Of a DNA stretch of 64,000 nucleotides, positions 1 to 9,331 are shown one piece after another. The notes under the pieces are model-generated. The model had not been told where the DNA came from. It was given only the letters and a program-made list of their open reading frames with translations, and did no database searches. Every line of letters begins with the position of its first letter. Within the stretch, counting starts at the first letter, position 1. The translations under genes and the position numbers were made by a program. Source of the DNA: Idiomarina fontislapidosi (GTDB taxonomy: Bacteria > Pseudomonadota > Gammaproteobacteria > Enterobacterales > Alteromonadaceae); the NCBI RefSeq assembly GCF_003226255.1, contig NZ_QJST01000002.1:124001-188000 (forward strand), written 5' to 3'.

Positions 1-653
1 GGATGGTGGTTTGCCATGGTTGACGATTGTTCAAGATATACATCAGGTGAACCTTTGATTTCACCACCTGACGTATTGAGCTTGAAGCCATTGTCTTTTA
101 GCGTCTGATTAACTTCTTCTAAATCGGTGTAACCTGGAAGCTGGTTAACACTCACTGTGAAGTGGTTCGCACAGAACCCAAAAGCAGCCATCCAAGCTGC
201 ATACTCACTCTCTTCTAACAAGGCTTGGTAATCATCGTGACTCACTTGCCAATGGGTACCAGAGTATAAGAAATCGTCTTTCTTAACATCTTCTGGATTG
301 ATATGGCTGACCATCTCTTTGACTTTTGCTTGCAAGCTGTCACTAAACTCTTCGGTCATCAATTCGCTGATAAATACTTTCGGCAACGTCGGATCGTCGT
401 GCTCAAAATGCTTAGCGCGTAGCTTCTTAGCTTCAAAGTGGTAATCACCGCCCTCTTTGTAGCCTAAGTCCAAAAAGTGTTGCGCGAGCGCTTCTAAACG
501 TACAGGGGCAATATCAAACGTTCGGAAAGCAACGTGATCGTTAACAATCGGATGCCCTTTTCCTAGCACTTCGTGTACTTTTGGAGCCGAAGGCGTACGA
601 GAAATATAATCCTGCCAAAGACGTTCAAATAATTGCTCGACATGTTGAGACAT
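1..653 (-). CDS. DUF1338 family protein (2-oxoadipate dioxygenase/decarboxylase-like), partial
   Basis: The gene runs off the left edge; about 217 N-terminal residues are visible, starting MSQHVEQLFERLWQDYI with an AAGGA ribosome-binding site about 9 bases upstream. The NDHVAFRTFD segment (residues 38-47, His40) and the overall pattern match DUF1338 proteins, a metal-dependent family with a vicinal-oxygen-chelate-like fold. The characterised member HglS converts 2-oxoadipate to 2-hydroxyglutarate in lysine catabolism. Many marine bacteria carry a shorter version, and the visible part fits that. It lies 49 bases downstream of the DAHP synthase gene on the same strand and may be co-transcribed, though the two pathways have no obvious link. 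The family call is fairly safe; the substrate is not known from sequence. Confidence 0.75.
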   Translation of the reverse strand, partial: MSQHVEQLFERLWQDYISRTPSAPKVHEVLGKGHPIVNDHVAFRTFDIAPVRLEALAQHFLDLGYKEGGDYHFEAKKLRAKHFEHDDPTLPKVFISELMTEEFSDSLQAKVKEMVSHINPEDVKKDDFLYSGTHWQVSHDDYQALLEESEYAAWMAAFGFCANHFTVSVNQLPGYTDLEEVNQTLKDNGFKLNTSGGEIKGSPDVYLEQSSTMANHH

Positions 654-702
654 GAAATTTAATCCTTTTAACGTAAAAGTTATTCAAAAAATTAGTAGCA
701 AA

Positions 703-2061
703 CTAGCCGTGCCCGTTACGTGCCGCCCCAAGTGATTCAGCCACTAAAAACGCTAACTCAAGCACTTGGTCAGCATTCAAGCGTGGGTCGCACTGGGTAC
801 GGTAGCGGCTCGACAAGTCAGCTTCGCTAATTTGGTAAGCACCACCAGTACATTCTGTCACATCTTCACCGGTCATCTCTAGGTGAATACCGCCTGCATA
901 GCTTCCTTCTGCTTGATGTACCGCAAAGAATTGACGTAACTCTTTATGTATGGCGTCAAAATTACGTGTTTTCAACCCGCTATCGGCTTTTGTTGTGTTG
1001 CCATGCATAGGATCACTTGACCACACCACGTTACGGCCTTCTTGCTGAACACGGCGCACTAAGCGCGGCAGGTTATCTGCTAGATTATCGGCACCCATAC
1101 GTGAAATCAGGGTAAGTCGACCCGCTTCGTTATCTGGGTTAACCGCGTCAATCAAGCGAATCAGTTCGTCGGGGTCCATCGTTGGACCAACTTTTACGCC
1201 AATCGGGTTGTGAATCCCACGCATGAACTCGACGTGAGCATGATCCAACTGACGAGTACGCTCGCCAATCCAAATCATATGCGCAGAACAGTCGTATGGA
1301 AGACCTGTCAGCGTGTCGGTACGTGTTAACGCTTGCTCATAAGGCAACAATAATGCTTCATGCGAGGTAAACAATTGCGTTTCGTGCAATGTCGCATTGT
1401 TTTCTGCGTTAATACCAAGCACTTCCATAAATCTCAGTGCTGATTGAATTTGCTCTGCGATCTCTTGATAACGCTCTTTTAGCGGGTTCGCAGCCAAAAA
1501 GCCCAAGTTCCACTTATGTACTTTATGTAAGTTAGCAAGACCACCTTGTGCAAATGCACGCAACAGGTTAAGCGTCGCCGCAGAGTGGTGATAAGCTTTC
1601 AGCATGCGCTCTGGATCAGGGGTACGGCCCGCTTCAGTGAATGCCATATCGTTAATAATGTCACCACGATAACTTGGCAGACTCACACCATCGATGGTTT
1701 CGAGGTCGCTTGAACGCGGTTTTGCATATTGCCCTGCCATGCGTGCAACTTTTGTCACCGGACACGAGCCCGCGAATGTCATGACAATCGCCATCTGCAG
1801 GATGACTTTGAACGTATCGCGTATTTTCGGCGCGTTGAAGTCCGCAAACGACTCAGCGCAATCGCCACCTTGAAGCAAAAAGCCTTCGCCGTGACACACG
1901 TCAGTCAGCTGACTGCGTAATGCACGAATTTCCTCGGCAAACACAAGTGGTGGAAATTGACTCAGCTGTGACTCAACTTGCTGTAAGTGTTCTTTGTTTG
2001 GGTATTGCGGTTGTTGCTTGATGGGTTTATCACGCCAACTACGTGCACTCCACTGGCTCAT
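703..2061 (-). CDS. class II 3-deoxy-7-phosphoheptulonate (DAHP) synthase
   Basis: Catalyses the first step of the shikimate pathway, condensing phosphoenolpyruvate and erythrose 4-phosphate. The 452-residue protein is the plant/Mycobacterium-type class II enzyme, not AroF/G/H. It shows QGGDCAE (64-70, with the presumed metal-binding Cys68), the [14 protein letters not shown] block (104-117), [10 protein letters not shown], and [15 protein letters not shown] near the C-terminus. Length is normal for bacterial class II enzymes. The ATG is preceded by AGGAT. The 95-base gap upstream holds a small GTGGTT/AACCAC hairpin (2078-2094) but no recognisable aromatic-rich leader peptide. DUF1338 follows in the same direction. 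aroA for a later step lies at 38252-39556, unlinked. Confidence 0.93.
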   Translation of the reverse strand: MSQWSARSWRDKPIKQQPQYPNKEHLQQVESQLSQFPPLVFAEEIRALRSQLTDVCHGEGFLLQGGDCAESFADFNAPKIRDTFKVILQMAIVMTFAGSCPVTKVARMAGQYAKPRSSDLETIDGVSLPSYRGDIINDMAFTEAGRTPDPERMLKAYHHSAATLNLLRAFAQGGLANLHKVHKWNLGFLAANPLKERYQEIAEQIQSALRFMEVLGINAENNATLHETQLFTSHEALLLPYEQALTRTDTLTGLPYDCSAHMIWIGERTRQLDHAHVEFMRGIHNPIGVKVGPTMDPDELIRLIDAVNPDNEAGRLTLISRMGADNLADNLPRLVRRVQQEGRNVVWSSDPMHGNTTKADSGLKTRNFDAIHKELRQFFAVHQAEGSYAGGIHLEMTGEDVTECTGGAYQISEADLSSRYRTQCDPRLNADQVLELAFLVAESLGAARNGHG

Positions 2062-2156
2062 AACATCCTATCCAGTTGTGGTTATCGAAACCACCAATCT
2101 AGCGAGGTCGAGCATGAAAAGCAATGCCCAACCCCGCGTGAATGCTAAGTTTTTAA

Positions 2157-3032
2157 TTAAATTCTACGTAATGCCTCAATTCGTTCACTTAATGGCGGGT
2201 GCGACATGAATAATCGACTCAAACCACTGCGTTTGCCATTAATACCAAAAGCCAACATAGAGCCTTTCAGCTCGGGTTCTTGTCCGCGCTGCAAACGCTC
2301 GAGCGCTGCAATCATTTTTTGCTTGCCAACCAATTGCGCTGAACCCGCATCGGCACGGAATTCACGCTTACGTGAAAACCACATCACGATAATGCTAGCC
2401 AATATACCAAAGATGATTTCGAGCACCATTACGATACCAAAATACGCAAACGTACCGAGTCCGCCGCCTTGTTGGTTGTTACCGCGCGTGGCGTTATCAA
2501 TCGCACTGGCAATAATTCGAGCGAAGAACATCACGAAGGTGTTCACCACACCTTGGATTAACGTCAACGTCACCATATCACCGTTGGCAATGTGGCTCAC
2601 CTCATGGGCCAGCACCGCTTCGACCTCGTCTTGACTCATTTGCTCCAGCAATCCCGTCGAGACCGCAACCAAAGAACTCGATTTACTTCGACCTGTAGCA
2701 AAGGCATTAGGCGCATGCGACGGAAATATCGCGACTTGTGGCATCGGGATACCTGCACGCTGCGTTTGTTGTTTGACTGTTTCAACCAGCCAGCGCTCTG
2801 TCGGGGTGCGTGGTTGCTCGATCACTTGAGCGCCAGTTGCCCGCACAGCCATCCAGCGAGAAATAAACAATGATACAAACGCACCACCAAATCCAAATAG
2901 ACCACACAGAATGAGCAATCCCAATGGATTCTGAACAGTCAGCCCAGTGTTTGCGCTTATGATATTAAAAACAAAACTAACGACCACCAAAATGGCGATA
3001 TTCGTCATTAAAAACAACAAGATGCGTTGCAT
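2157..3032 (-). CDS. htpX: HtpX, membrane-bound zinc metalloprotease (M48B)
   Basis: HtpX degrades misfolded inner-membrane proteins together with FtsH. I start at the ATG giving [18 protein letters not shown], because the N-terminus then matches E. coli HtpX and GAGGA sits 7 bases upstream; an ATG eight codons earlier lacks this support. The 291-residue protein has two N-terminal membrane segments (about 4-25 and 38-58), the zinc motif HEVSH (143-147), two further hydrophobic segments, and the downstream [11 protein letters not shown] region supplying the third zinc ligand. Length matches the family (about 290). It is transcribed divergently from pepE. In other bacteria htpX is controlled by Cpx or heat-shock signals; I see no clear operator here. 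Confidence 0.95.
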   Translation of the reverse strand: MQRILLFLMTNIAILVVVSFVFNIISANTGLTVQNPLGLLILCGLFGFGGAFVSLFISRWMAVRATGAQVIEQPRTPTERWLVETVKQQTQRAGIPMPQVAIFPSHAPNAFATGRSKSSSLVAVSTGLLEQMSQDEVEAVLAHEVSHIANGDMVTLTLIQGVVNTFVMFFARIIASAIDNATRGNNQQGGGLGTFAYFGIVMVLEIIFGILASIIVMWFSRKREFRADAGSAQLVGKQKMIAALERLQRGQEPELKGSMLAFGINGKRSGLSRLFMSHPPLSERIEALRRI

Positions 3033-3162
3033 ACTTAGGTCCTCAGCGATAACCAATACAAGAATCGTTATGATAAATTAAATATGGGCGTTTGGCTTAC
3101 ATTTCCAGTGCTGGAAACGTAAAATATTTCCATCATTCATACAAAACGATACGCAACAACTC

Positions 3163-3870
3163 ATGAATCAAAAAAAACTCCTGCTATTGAGCAGTTCTCG
3201 TGTTGGCGACACCGCTTACTTGGCACACAATCGAGAATGGATTAAGCGTACAGTAGGCGATGCTCCGCTTTTATTTATTCCTTACGCAGGTGTTGGGATG
3301 ACACATGCGGAATACACAAGCAAGGTACGCGATGCGTTGGCGAGTGTGAGCATTGAGGTCAAAGGCATCGAAGAATATGACGCCGCCGCAGCGGCTGTAA
3401 GTGATGCTAAAGCGATTGCTGTAGGCGGCGGTAATACCTTTCAGCTATTGAAGTTGATCTACGAAAATGACTTGATTGCCCCTCTTCGTGCGGCCGTACT
3501 CAAAGGTACACCTTACGTAGGCTGGAGTGCGGGTTCCAACATTGCAGGTAAAACTATCAAAACCACGAATGATATGCCGATCGTGGAGCCCCCCAGTTTC
3601 GACGCGTTAAACCTTGTCAACCTGCAAATGAATCCACACTACACAGACTATCATCCACCCGGTTTCAATGGTGAAACGCGCGATGATCGACTGAATGAAT
3701 TTATCGCTCTCAACCCAACTGAAACCGTGTTGGGCTTACCCGAGGGTACCGGTCTTGAGCTCCGTGCCGGTGAACTGCTTTGGCATGGTTCAGATCGCCC
3801 AGTGCTCATTGATAATACGGGTAAACACACTCAACACGACTTGCAGCGTCTTGCTGCCTTAATCGGGTAG
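3163..3870 (+). CDS. pepE: Dipeptidase E (alpha-aspartyl dipeptidase, peptidase S51)
   Basis: Cytoplasmic serine peptidase that hydrolyses dipeptides with N-terminal aspartate. At 235 residues it matches PepE of enterics (229). The nucleophile Ser122 sits in GWSAGSN (120-126), a glycine-rich AVGGGNTFQLL turn precedes it (86-96), and His159 in MNPHY is the expected partner. The class I glutamine amidotransferase-like fold of the family fits this order. The last 12 bases overlap the 3' end of convergent bioD, so the two transcripts must read into each other. Recycled aspartyl peptides would feed the same amino-acid pool as the asparaginase genes elsewhere in the window, but that link is only thematic. 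Confidence 0.93.
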   Translation: MNQKKLLLLSSSRVGDTAYLAHNREWIKRTVGDAPLLFIPYAGVGMTHAEYTSKVRDALASVSIEVKGIEEYDAAAAAVSDAKAIAVGGGNTFQLLKLIYENDLIAPLRAAVLKGTPYVGWSAGSNIAGKTIKTTNDMPIVEPPSFDALNLVNLQMNPHYTDYHPPGFNGETRDDRLNEFIALNPTETVLGLPEGTGLELRAGELLWHGSDRPVLIDNTGKHTQHDLQRLAALIG

Positions 3871-4533
3871 CTGAATTCGACTGCCGAGCGCAAGTTGTTT
3901 CCAATCCGCATCAAAGGCGATTGATCCCAGGTGGGCGGTCGCCATACGATGCTTGAGCGTAGTGACATTTTGTTCTAAACGTGCCATGGGTTCAACCGTT
4001 GGTTGATTGGTGATCCAACCCAGTACAGGCACGGACGACGAAAAAATCGCTTGTTCCGTCAACATAGCGTGATTTAAACAACCCAGTTTCATGCCGACCG
4101 TTAAAATCACTTCAGCATTAATTGCTTTAACAAATTCCGGCATCATTAACTGCTCAGACAGAGGCAATAGCCAACCGCCAGCGCCCTCGACCACGATGGC
4201 ATCAGGGTTAAGGTCAGCTAGCTGTTTAAAGTGCTTTAACAAGCCCTCAAGTGACAGTGATACGCCCGCTTCTTCGGCTGCAATATGCGGTGCAATGGCA
4301 GGCTCAAACGCATAAGGATTGGTGAGACTATAATCACACTCAAGGGTCATATGTCGCCGTGCATTGACCGCATCTGAATTAATCCAGCGCTCACCATCCC
4401 ACTCACAGCCGCTCGCTACGGGCTTCATAGCAAGTGTTTTTAGTCCCTTATCTGCCAAATGCTGAAGCACTGCCTGTGTGACTACGGTTTTTCCTGCGTC
4501 TGTATCTGTACCTGTAATAAAATAAACTTTCAT
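3859..4533 (-). CDS. bioD: ATP-dependent dethiobiotin synthetase
   Basis: Closes the ureido ring of 7,8-diaminopelargonate with CO2 and ATP to give dethiobiotin, the penultimate biotin intermediate. The 224-residue protein begins MKVYFITGTDTDAGKT, whose residues 8-16 form the P-loop typical of BioD; MKPVASGCEW and VEGAGGWLLPL supply the substrate-binding lysine and magnesium-site regions. It is the last gene of the minus-strand run bioB-bioF-bioC-bioD, 12 bases after bioC, and its end overlaps pepE on the other strand. Size and motifs are ordinary. Confidence 0.96.
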   Translation of the reverse strand: MKVYFITGTDTDAGKTVVTQAVLQHLADKGLKTLAMKPVASGCEWDGERWINSDAVNARRHMTLECDYSLTNPYAFEPAIAPHIAAEEAGVSLSLEGLLKHFKQLADLNPDAIVVEGAGGWLLPLSEQLMMPEFVKAINAEVILTVGMKLGCLNHAMLTEQAIFSSSVPVLGWITNQPTVEPMARLEQNVTTLKHRMATAHLGSIAFDADWKQLALGSRIQLPD

Positions 4534-4545
4534 CTTAACCTTTAG

Positions 4546-5328
4546 TTAATACAACTTGCTTTTAGTTAACGTAATTTCGAGCACTTTCCAGGTCAGAGGA
4601 AGACCCTTTTCAGTGCGTTTCTCTTCGTAGGCGTCGTTCAGTTGACGCCATCGTGTGGGGGTCATGAGTCCACGTCCTTGTTGAGGAGTTTGGCTCGCCC
4701 CAACCCCTTTGATATGACGCAACAAAGTCTCGAACGTATCGAAGTACTCGGTGTAGACCACCTCATCTGTCTCAACCATGAAGCCAGCTTGTTGCAGTTG
4801 CGCTTGAACTGTCGCTGGTGACGCATACGCTATGGTGTGTTGATGTCGATCCACCCGCGCGTACACCTCAATCAATTCAGCAAAAGTGCCTTCGAGCAAG
4901 GTATTCATCAACACATGACCGCTCGCTTTAGTGACACGAAAAAGCTCGTGCGCGACCTTGCACAGATCTGGGCACCATTGCAGCGAAAAATTAGCAAACA
5001 CGGTATCAAATTCTGCGTCTCGCACGGGAATCGACTCGGCACTGCCCTGCTTAAATTCCACCTGAGAGTACAGCTTCGCCGCTTGGGTCAGCATGCCGAG
5101 CGCAGGATCAACACCCACGTACCGAGAAGACTGTTGAAGCAATAATGGTGTTTCAGAACCTGGACCGCAACCGAGGTCTAAGCACACGCCAAGTGACTGG
5201 CTGTGGGCACGCTGGGCTAAACGCTGAGCAAACAAATGCTGCGTTTTATTAAACTGCGTGTAGGTGGTTGCTGCCTTATCAAAGCGTTTGGCAACTTGTT
5301 CAAGCCATTGTGCAGGTTGCGTCGTCAC
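4546..5328 (-). CDS. bioC: Malonyl-ACP O-methyltransferase
   Basis: Methylates the free carboxyl of malonyl-ACP with S-adenosylmethionine, disguising it so the fatty acid enzymes can extend it to pimeloyl-ACP methyl ester. The 260-residue protein has the class I methyltransferase glycine motif VCLDLGCGPGSET (48-60) followed by YVGVDPALGML and FDTVFANFSLQWC, a signature of BioC. It lies 3 bases downstream of bioF. The esterase that removes the methyl group (usually BioH) is not in this cluster or window, so it must be encoded elsewhere or replaced by another hydrolase. Confidence 0.92.
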   Translation of the reverse strand: MTTQPAQWLEQVAKRFDKAATTYTQFNKTQHLFAQRLAQRAHSQSLGVCLDLGCGPGSETPLLLQQSSRYVGVDPALGMLTQAAKLYSQVEFKQGSAESIPVRDAEFDTVFANFSLQWCPDLCKVAHELFRVTKASGHVLMNTLLEGTFAELIEVYARVDRHQHTIAYASPATVQAQLQQAGFMVETDEVVYTEYFDTFETLLRHIKGVGASQTPQQGRGLMTPTRWRQLNDAYEEKRTEKGLPLTWKVLEITLTKSKLY

Positions 5329-5331
5329 TGA

Positions 5332-6462
5332 TTATGTCCTTGCTGCATTAAGGTGATCGAACATCACATCAATCATTTTCATATCGACCATACTACTGAG
5401 GCTAATTCGCAAACGTGACGTCCCTTTGGGCACGGTTGGAGGCCGCACAACACTGACCTGAATGTCCGCGTGTTTTAACTGGTTACCTAGCGCAAGGCTT
5501 TCCGCCTCGCTGCCCAAAATAATGGTCTGAATCGCGCTGTCCGAAGTCACGGTCTCGTACTGATGCTCCGCGATGTGTTGCTTAACTCGAACAATGCGCT
5601 CATATAAGGCATCCCGTCGGTGCTGTCCCTCATCACTTCTGACGATATCAATGGCTGCCAGTACCGCCGCTACTTGCGCCGGCGGCAATGCCGTTGAGTA
5701 GATATAATCACGGCAAAACTGGCGGATCTCATCGATATCGTTACGACTACCTACCAAAGCGGCACCACTGGCACCCAACGCCTTTCCGAAGGTCACCGTG
5801 CCCAGTTTAATGTGTTTATTTAACTGACCCAGATAGCCCTCACCGTATTCGCCTACTACGCCGATGCCATGTGCATCATCCAGCATCCACTGTGCACTGG
5901 ACTGTGCGGCAAGCGTTTTACAACGATCAACATCGATGCTGTCGCCATCCATACTGTAGATGCTCTCCGTCAAAAACCAATCACTGTTATGCACCTGCTT
6001 TGGCCAGGTTAAGTGCGGTACGCGCTTAAAGCGAATTCCGCTATTGACGATACCCTCTATCATTGATGCATGTATCAATCGATCAGCAAACACCCGCCCG
6101 TCCTGCTCCTGACAGTGCGCTTTTATCAAGCAGGTAATAGCGCCATGGTTTGCAGCAAATCCAGTATTAAACAGAATAGCGTCCTCGTAACCCAGCCACT
6201 CACAAAGGGTTTGCTCTAAACGCTGGTGTAATTGCGTGTAACCACTGAGTAAGGGCGATCCTGTGCTACCAACGCCCCAGTCATTGATCGCTTGTTGAGC
6301 GGCCGCTTTGACTTTGGGATGTTGTGCTAAACCTAGGTAATCGTTTGAGGACAGCTGTGCGAGCGGCGCCTCGGCCCCTCGCACCTGCAGTGTTCGATAC
6401 AGATCGGACTCACGACGTTGCTTAAGACGCGTCGTAATATAGGGGCGGCTGTTGTTGCTCAC
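5332..6462 (-). CDS. bioF: 8-amino-7-oxononanoate synthase
   Basis: PLP enzyme condensing pimeloyl-ACP with alanine. Core motifs are [29 protein letters not shown] and the PLP lysine in [13 protein letters not shown]; about 376 residues, as usual. Two starts are possible: an ATG at 6474 and a GTG four codons later at 6462. I prefer the GTG because GAGG lies 6 bases ahead of it, but the ATG cannot be excluded. Either way the start lies inside the last codons of bioB (stop at 6422), an overlap of roughly 40-50 bases that suggests translational coupling. Confidence 0.94.
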   Translation of the reverse strand: MSNNSRPYITTRLKQRRESDLYRTLQVRGAEAPLAQLSSNDYLGLAQHPKVKAAAQQAINDWGVGSTGSPLLSGYTQLHQRLEQTLCEWLGYEDAILFNTGFAANHGAITCLIKAHCQEQDGRVFADRLIHASMIEGIVNSGIRFKRVPHLTWPKQVHNSDWFLTESIYSMDGDSIDVDRCKTLAAQSSAQWMLDDAHGIGVVGEYGEGYLGQLNKHIKLGTVTFGKALGASGAALVGSRNDIDEIRQFCRDYIYSTALPPAQVAAVLAAIDIVRSDEGQHRRDALYERIVRVKQHIAEHQYETVTSDSAIQTIILGSEAESLALGNQLKHADIQVSVVRPPTVPKGTSRLRISLSSMVDMKMIDVMFDHLNAART

Positions 6463-7474
6463 TGATTGCCTCATTGATCACCGTTTGGTGGACTTCATCG
6501 TCATACCCGTCACGGGTTTCTGGCGTGATCCCCAAACGCTCGAACAGTCTAAGATCGGCATCTGCCTCAGGGTTGTTGGTTGTTAACAACTTCTCGCCGT
6601 AGAAAATTGAGTTAGCGCCGGCAAGGAAACACATTGCTTGCATTTCATCACTCATGTATTCACGCCCTGCCGATAAGCGCACATGTGAGGCAGGCATGAG
6701 AATTCTTGCCACCGCAATGGTGCGCACAAAGTCAATCGGATCCAGATCATCTAGATTCTCAAACGGTGTTCCCTTAACTTTTACCAACATGTTAATGGGC
6801 ACACTCTCAGGGTGCTTAGGCAAGTTGGCCAACTGCACCAACAATGAAGCACGATCCTCGACCGATTCACCCATACCAACGATACCGCCCGCACAGACCT
6901 TCATGCCTGCATCGCGGACATTACGCAAGGTGTTGAGACGATCTTGGTAAGTCCGGGTAGTAATGATATCGCCATAAAACTCAGGTGAGGTATCCAAGTT
7001 ATGGTTGTAATAATCAAGACCCGCTTGTTGGAGTGCGGCCGCTTGTTCAGGCGATAACATCCCCAATGTCATGCACGTTTCTAACCCCAGTGCTTTAACG
7101 CCTTTAACCATTTCAATCACATAAGGCATGTCGCGATCTTTCGGATTACGCCAAGCCGCGCCCATGCAGAATCGGCTCGCTCCCTTATCTTTCGCTAACT
7201 GCGCTTCTTGTAGAACTTTTTCAACGGCCATTAAGCGTTCACGGTCGAGACCCGTATGATAATGCGCGCTTTGCGGGCAGTATTTGCAATCTTCGGGACA
7301 CGCACCCGTTTTGATCGACAATAACGTACTGACCTGTACCTGGTTCGGGTCGAAGTGCTGACGATGCACGGTTTGTGCCTGAAAGACTAAATCATTGAAT
7401 GGCATCGTAAGTAAGCGACTGACCTCGTCAATCGTCCAATCATTACGAATAGAAGTCGTTGTTTGCGCGCTCAT
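6422..7474 (-). CDS. bioB: Biotin synthase (radical SAM)
   Basis: Inserts sulfur into dethiobiotin using two SAM-derived radicals. The radical-SAM cluster ligands are Cys59, Cys63 and Cys66 in [24 protein letters not shown] and [11 protein letters not shown] follow, the auxiliary-cluster region is present, and [12 protein letters not shown] supplies the conserved arginine near the C-terminus. At 350 residues it is typical. It is the first gene of the minus-strand biotin operon, read from a promoter in the gap shared with bioA. Its 3' end contains the start of bioF. Confidence 0.97.
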   Translation of the reverse strand: MSAQTTTSIRNDWTIDEVSRLLTMPFNDLVFQAQTVHRQHFDPNQVQVSTLLSIKTGACPEDCKYCPQSAHYHTGLDRERLMAVEKVLQEAQLAKDKGASRFCMGAAWRNPKDRDMPYVIEMVKGVKALGLETCMTLGMLSPEQAAALQQAGLDYYNHNLDTSPEFYGDIITTRTYQDRLNTLRNVRDAGMKVCAGGIVGMGESVEDRASLLVQLANLPKHPESVPINMLVKVKGTPFENLDDLDPIDFVRTIAVARILMPASHVRLSAGREYMSDEMQAMCFLAGANSIFYGEKLLTTNNPEADADLRLFERLGITPETRDGYDDEVHQTVINEAISEQQQPPLYYDAS

Positions 7475-7516
7475 ATCGCTCTTCTCTTTTTATTTATTGG
7501 CTTCTCATACTCGACT

Positions 7517-7570
7517 AGATTACTGCTAATCGATAAACTGTCAATTTTTTACGAAAGCAAAACTTTACAA
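7517..7570. promoter_or_regulatory. Divergent bioA/bioB control region: sigma-70 promoter for bioB and weak BirA-like dyad
   Basis: On the minus strand TTGACA (7544-7539) is followed after 16 bases by TAATCT (7522-7517), a good sigma-70 promoter for bioB. Overlapping its -35 box is one arm of an imperfect dyad: on the minus strand TTGTAAAGT (7570-7562), 15 bases, then AATTGACAG (7546-7538). The first arm matches 7 of 9 positions of the BirA half-site TTGTAAACC, the second only 5 of 9. Location between bioA and bioB is where BirA binds in enterics, so repression by biotinoyl-AMP-BirA is plausible but not proven. Confidence 0.5.
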
Positions 7571-7581
7571 GAGGTTATAAA

Positions 7582-8877
7582 GTGAGCAAATCGTTACACC
7601 AAGCTATCCAGTTTGACCAGCAGCATATCTGGCACCCTTACACCTCAATGACAGACCCTTTACCCTGTTATCACGTTGAATCAGCGCATGGGTGTGAGAT
7701 TAAGCTGTCTACAGGGGAGCACTTGGTCGACGGTATGTCCTCTTGGTGGGCTGCGATTCATGGTTATAACCATCCACAACTGAATGAAGCGTTGCATGCG
7801 CAGGCCGATAAAATGAGTCATGTCATGTTTGGTGGACTCACTCACCAACCCGCTATTGAGATGGTTGAACGCTTAATTGACCTCGCCCCCGAACCGTTAG
7901 ATCGGGTGTTCATTGCTGACTCGGGGTCTGTCAGTGTTGAAGTCGCCATTAAAATGGCATTGCAGTATTGGTTCTCGATCGGGAAGCCCCAAAAAAACCA
8001 GTTGCTGACCATCCGCGGTGGCTACCACGGCGATACGTTTGCGGCGATGTCCGTGTGTGATCCCGTTAATGGCATGCACCATATGTTTCGTCACGCACTT
8101 TGCAATCAGCGCTTTGTCGAACGCCCTGCCGTGGTATTCGGTGAACAATGGGACCCCAATAGTCTCAGTGAGATACAGCAAACGCTCGAGCAACATCATG
8201 CCGACATCGCAGCGGTTATTGTCGAACCGGTGGTGCAAGGCGCAGGAGGCATGCGCTTTTATCACCCAGAATACTTGTCGCAGCTCAGACAGTTATGTGA
8301 CGAGTTTGGTGTATTACTCATTGCCGATGAAATAGCCACGGGGTTTGGTCGCACCGGCAAACTCTTTGGTTGCGATCACGCGGGTATTGTTCCGGATATC
8401 ATGTGTGTCGGTAAGGCGTTAACTGGGGGCTATATGACACTTGCTGCCACATTGACCCACCGCAAAGTCGCAGAAGCTATTGGTCAAGGCGAAGGCGGTG
8501 GTGCATTAATGCATGGTCCGACCTTTATGGGAAATCCGCTCGCCTGCGCGGTGGCGAGCGCTTCGTTAGCGCTGATACAACAGGGCGAATGGCAAACCCA
8601 AGTGCCGCAAATTGAGAAACAACTCAACGAACAGCTGAAACCTTTAGCCAACTCCCCTGCTGTCAATGAGGTTCGTGTGTTAGGTGCTATTGGCGTAGTG
8701 GAACTGACTCAACCCGTTGATGTGGCACGTACGCAGGCGTTATTCGTTGAGCTGGGCGTATGGATACGTCCGTTTGGGCGGCTCATGTATATCATGCCGC
8801 CTTATTGCATTAGTTCGGCACAGTTAACGCAATTAACGGCGGCGATCAGCCATTATGTGACGACTGTGGCTAACTAA
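7582..8877 (+). CDS. bioA: Adenosylmethionine-8-amino-7-oxononanoate aminotransferase
   Basis: Class III PLP aminotransferase that uses S-adenosylmethionine as amino donor to make 7,8-diaminopelargonate. Start is GTG with AGAGG about 7 bases upstream; there is no in-frame ATG near. Motifs: IWHPYTSMTDPLP (BioA-specific N-terminus), DGMSSWWAAIHGYNHP, IADEIATGFGRTGKLFGCDHAGI with the cofactor Asp, and CVGKALTGGYM with the Schiff-base lysine. 431 residues, as expected. Divergent from bioB, with which it probably shares regulation. Its last 8 bases overlap a convergent membrane-protein gene. Confidence 0.96.
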   Translation: MSKSLHQAIQFDQQHIWHPYTSMTDPLPCYHVESAHGCEIKLSTGEHLVDGMSSWWAAIHGYNHPQLNEALHAQADKMSHVMFGGLTHQPAIEMVERLIDLAPEPLDRVFIADSGSVSVEVAIKMALQYWFSIGKPQKNQLLTIRGGYHGDTFAAMSVCDPVNGMHHMFRHALCNQRFVERPAVVFGEQWDPNSLSEIQQTLEQHHADIAAVIVEPVVQGAGGMRFYHPEYLSQLRQLCDEFGVLLIADEIATGFGRTGKLFGCDHAGIVPDIMCVGKALTGGYMTLAATLTHRKVAEAIGQGEGGGALMHGPTFMGNPLACAVASASLALIQQGEWQTQVPQIEKQLNEQLKPLANSPAVNEVRVLGAIGVVELTQPVDVARTQALFVELGVWIRPFGRLMYIMPPYCISSAQLTQLTAAISHYVTTVAN

Positions 8878-9232
8878 AGCCGAAGAAGAACAACAACAAA
8901 CCACTGATACTGGCGAGTCCGAGTATCAGTGTGTTGACCCAGATGTGCGTGCGTCCTCGACTATGCAGCCAAACGTTCAAGACACATGCAATCACGCTAA
9001 CAACCAGTCCTAATCCCATTAGAAACAGATAAAGCCCGACCAGATTAGTAACCCATGTAGAACGCAGGTCAACATCGATCCATTCACTAAACATGGTGCC
9101 CGTCTCGGGCTTTGCGTAATCATAAATTACCAGCGCAGCGATAAAAATCAGCCACCCCAAAACAGACAGCGTGCCCATGATGCGACGCCATGCACTTAAT
9201 TTTTCGAGTCGTTTGCTGTCATTGCTACGCAT
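8870..9232 (-). CDS. Small three-helix membrane protein of unknown function
   Basis: I do not recognise this 120-residue protein. It has a basic N-terminal tail (KRLEKLSAWRR) and three hydrophobic segments at about 18-38, 62-89 and 98-119, the last ending close to the C-terminus, so the N-terminus is probably cytoplasmic. A short acidic loop (SEWIDVDLR) separates helices 1 and 2. No cysteine pair, nucleotide-binding or enzymatic motif is visible. It is convergent with bioA, overlapping by 8 bases, and divergent from asnS. Overlap with bioA argues that it is a real, compactly placed gene, but expression is unproven. Confidence 0.7.
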   Translation of the reverse strand: MRSNDSKRLEKLSAWRRIMGTLSVLGWLIFIAALVIYDYAKPETGTMFSEWIDVDLRSTWVTNLVGLYLFLMGLGLVVSVIACVLNVWLHSRGRTHIWVNTLILGLASISGLLLFFFGFS

Positions 9233-9331
9233 ATCGTCAGTTTTAGTCGGATCCTACTTGAGTCTGTGCCAAAGACAGGTAACATAGCAACCTTTATTTA
9301 GTTAAATTTGCATTTCGGAGATTTCTAACCC

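Noticed and set aside
2062-2156. Leader peptide attenuator for DAHP synthase
   Set aside because: The only short frame is not enriched in Phe, Tyr or Trp codons, and the single 6-bp hairpin is not followed by a T-run.
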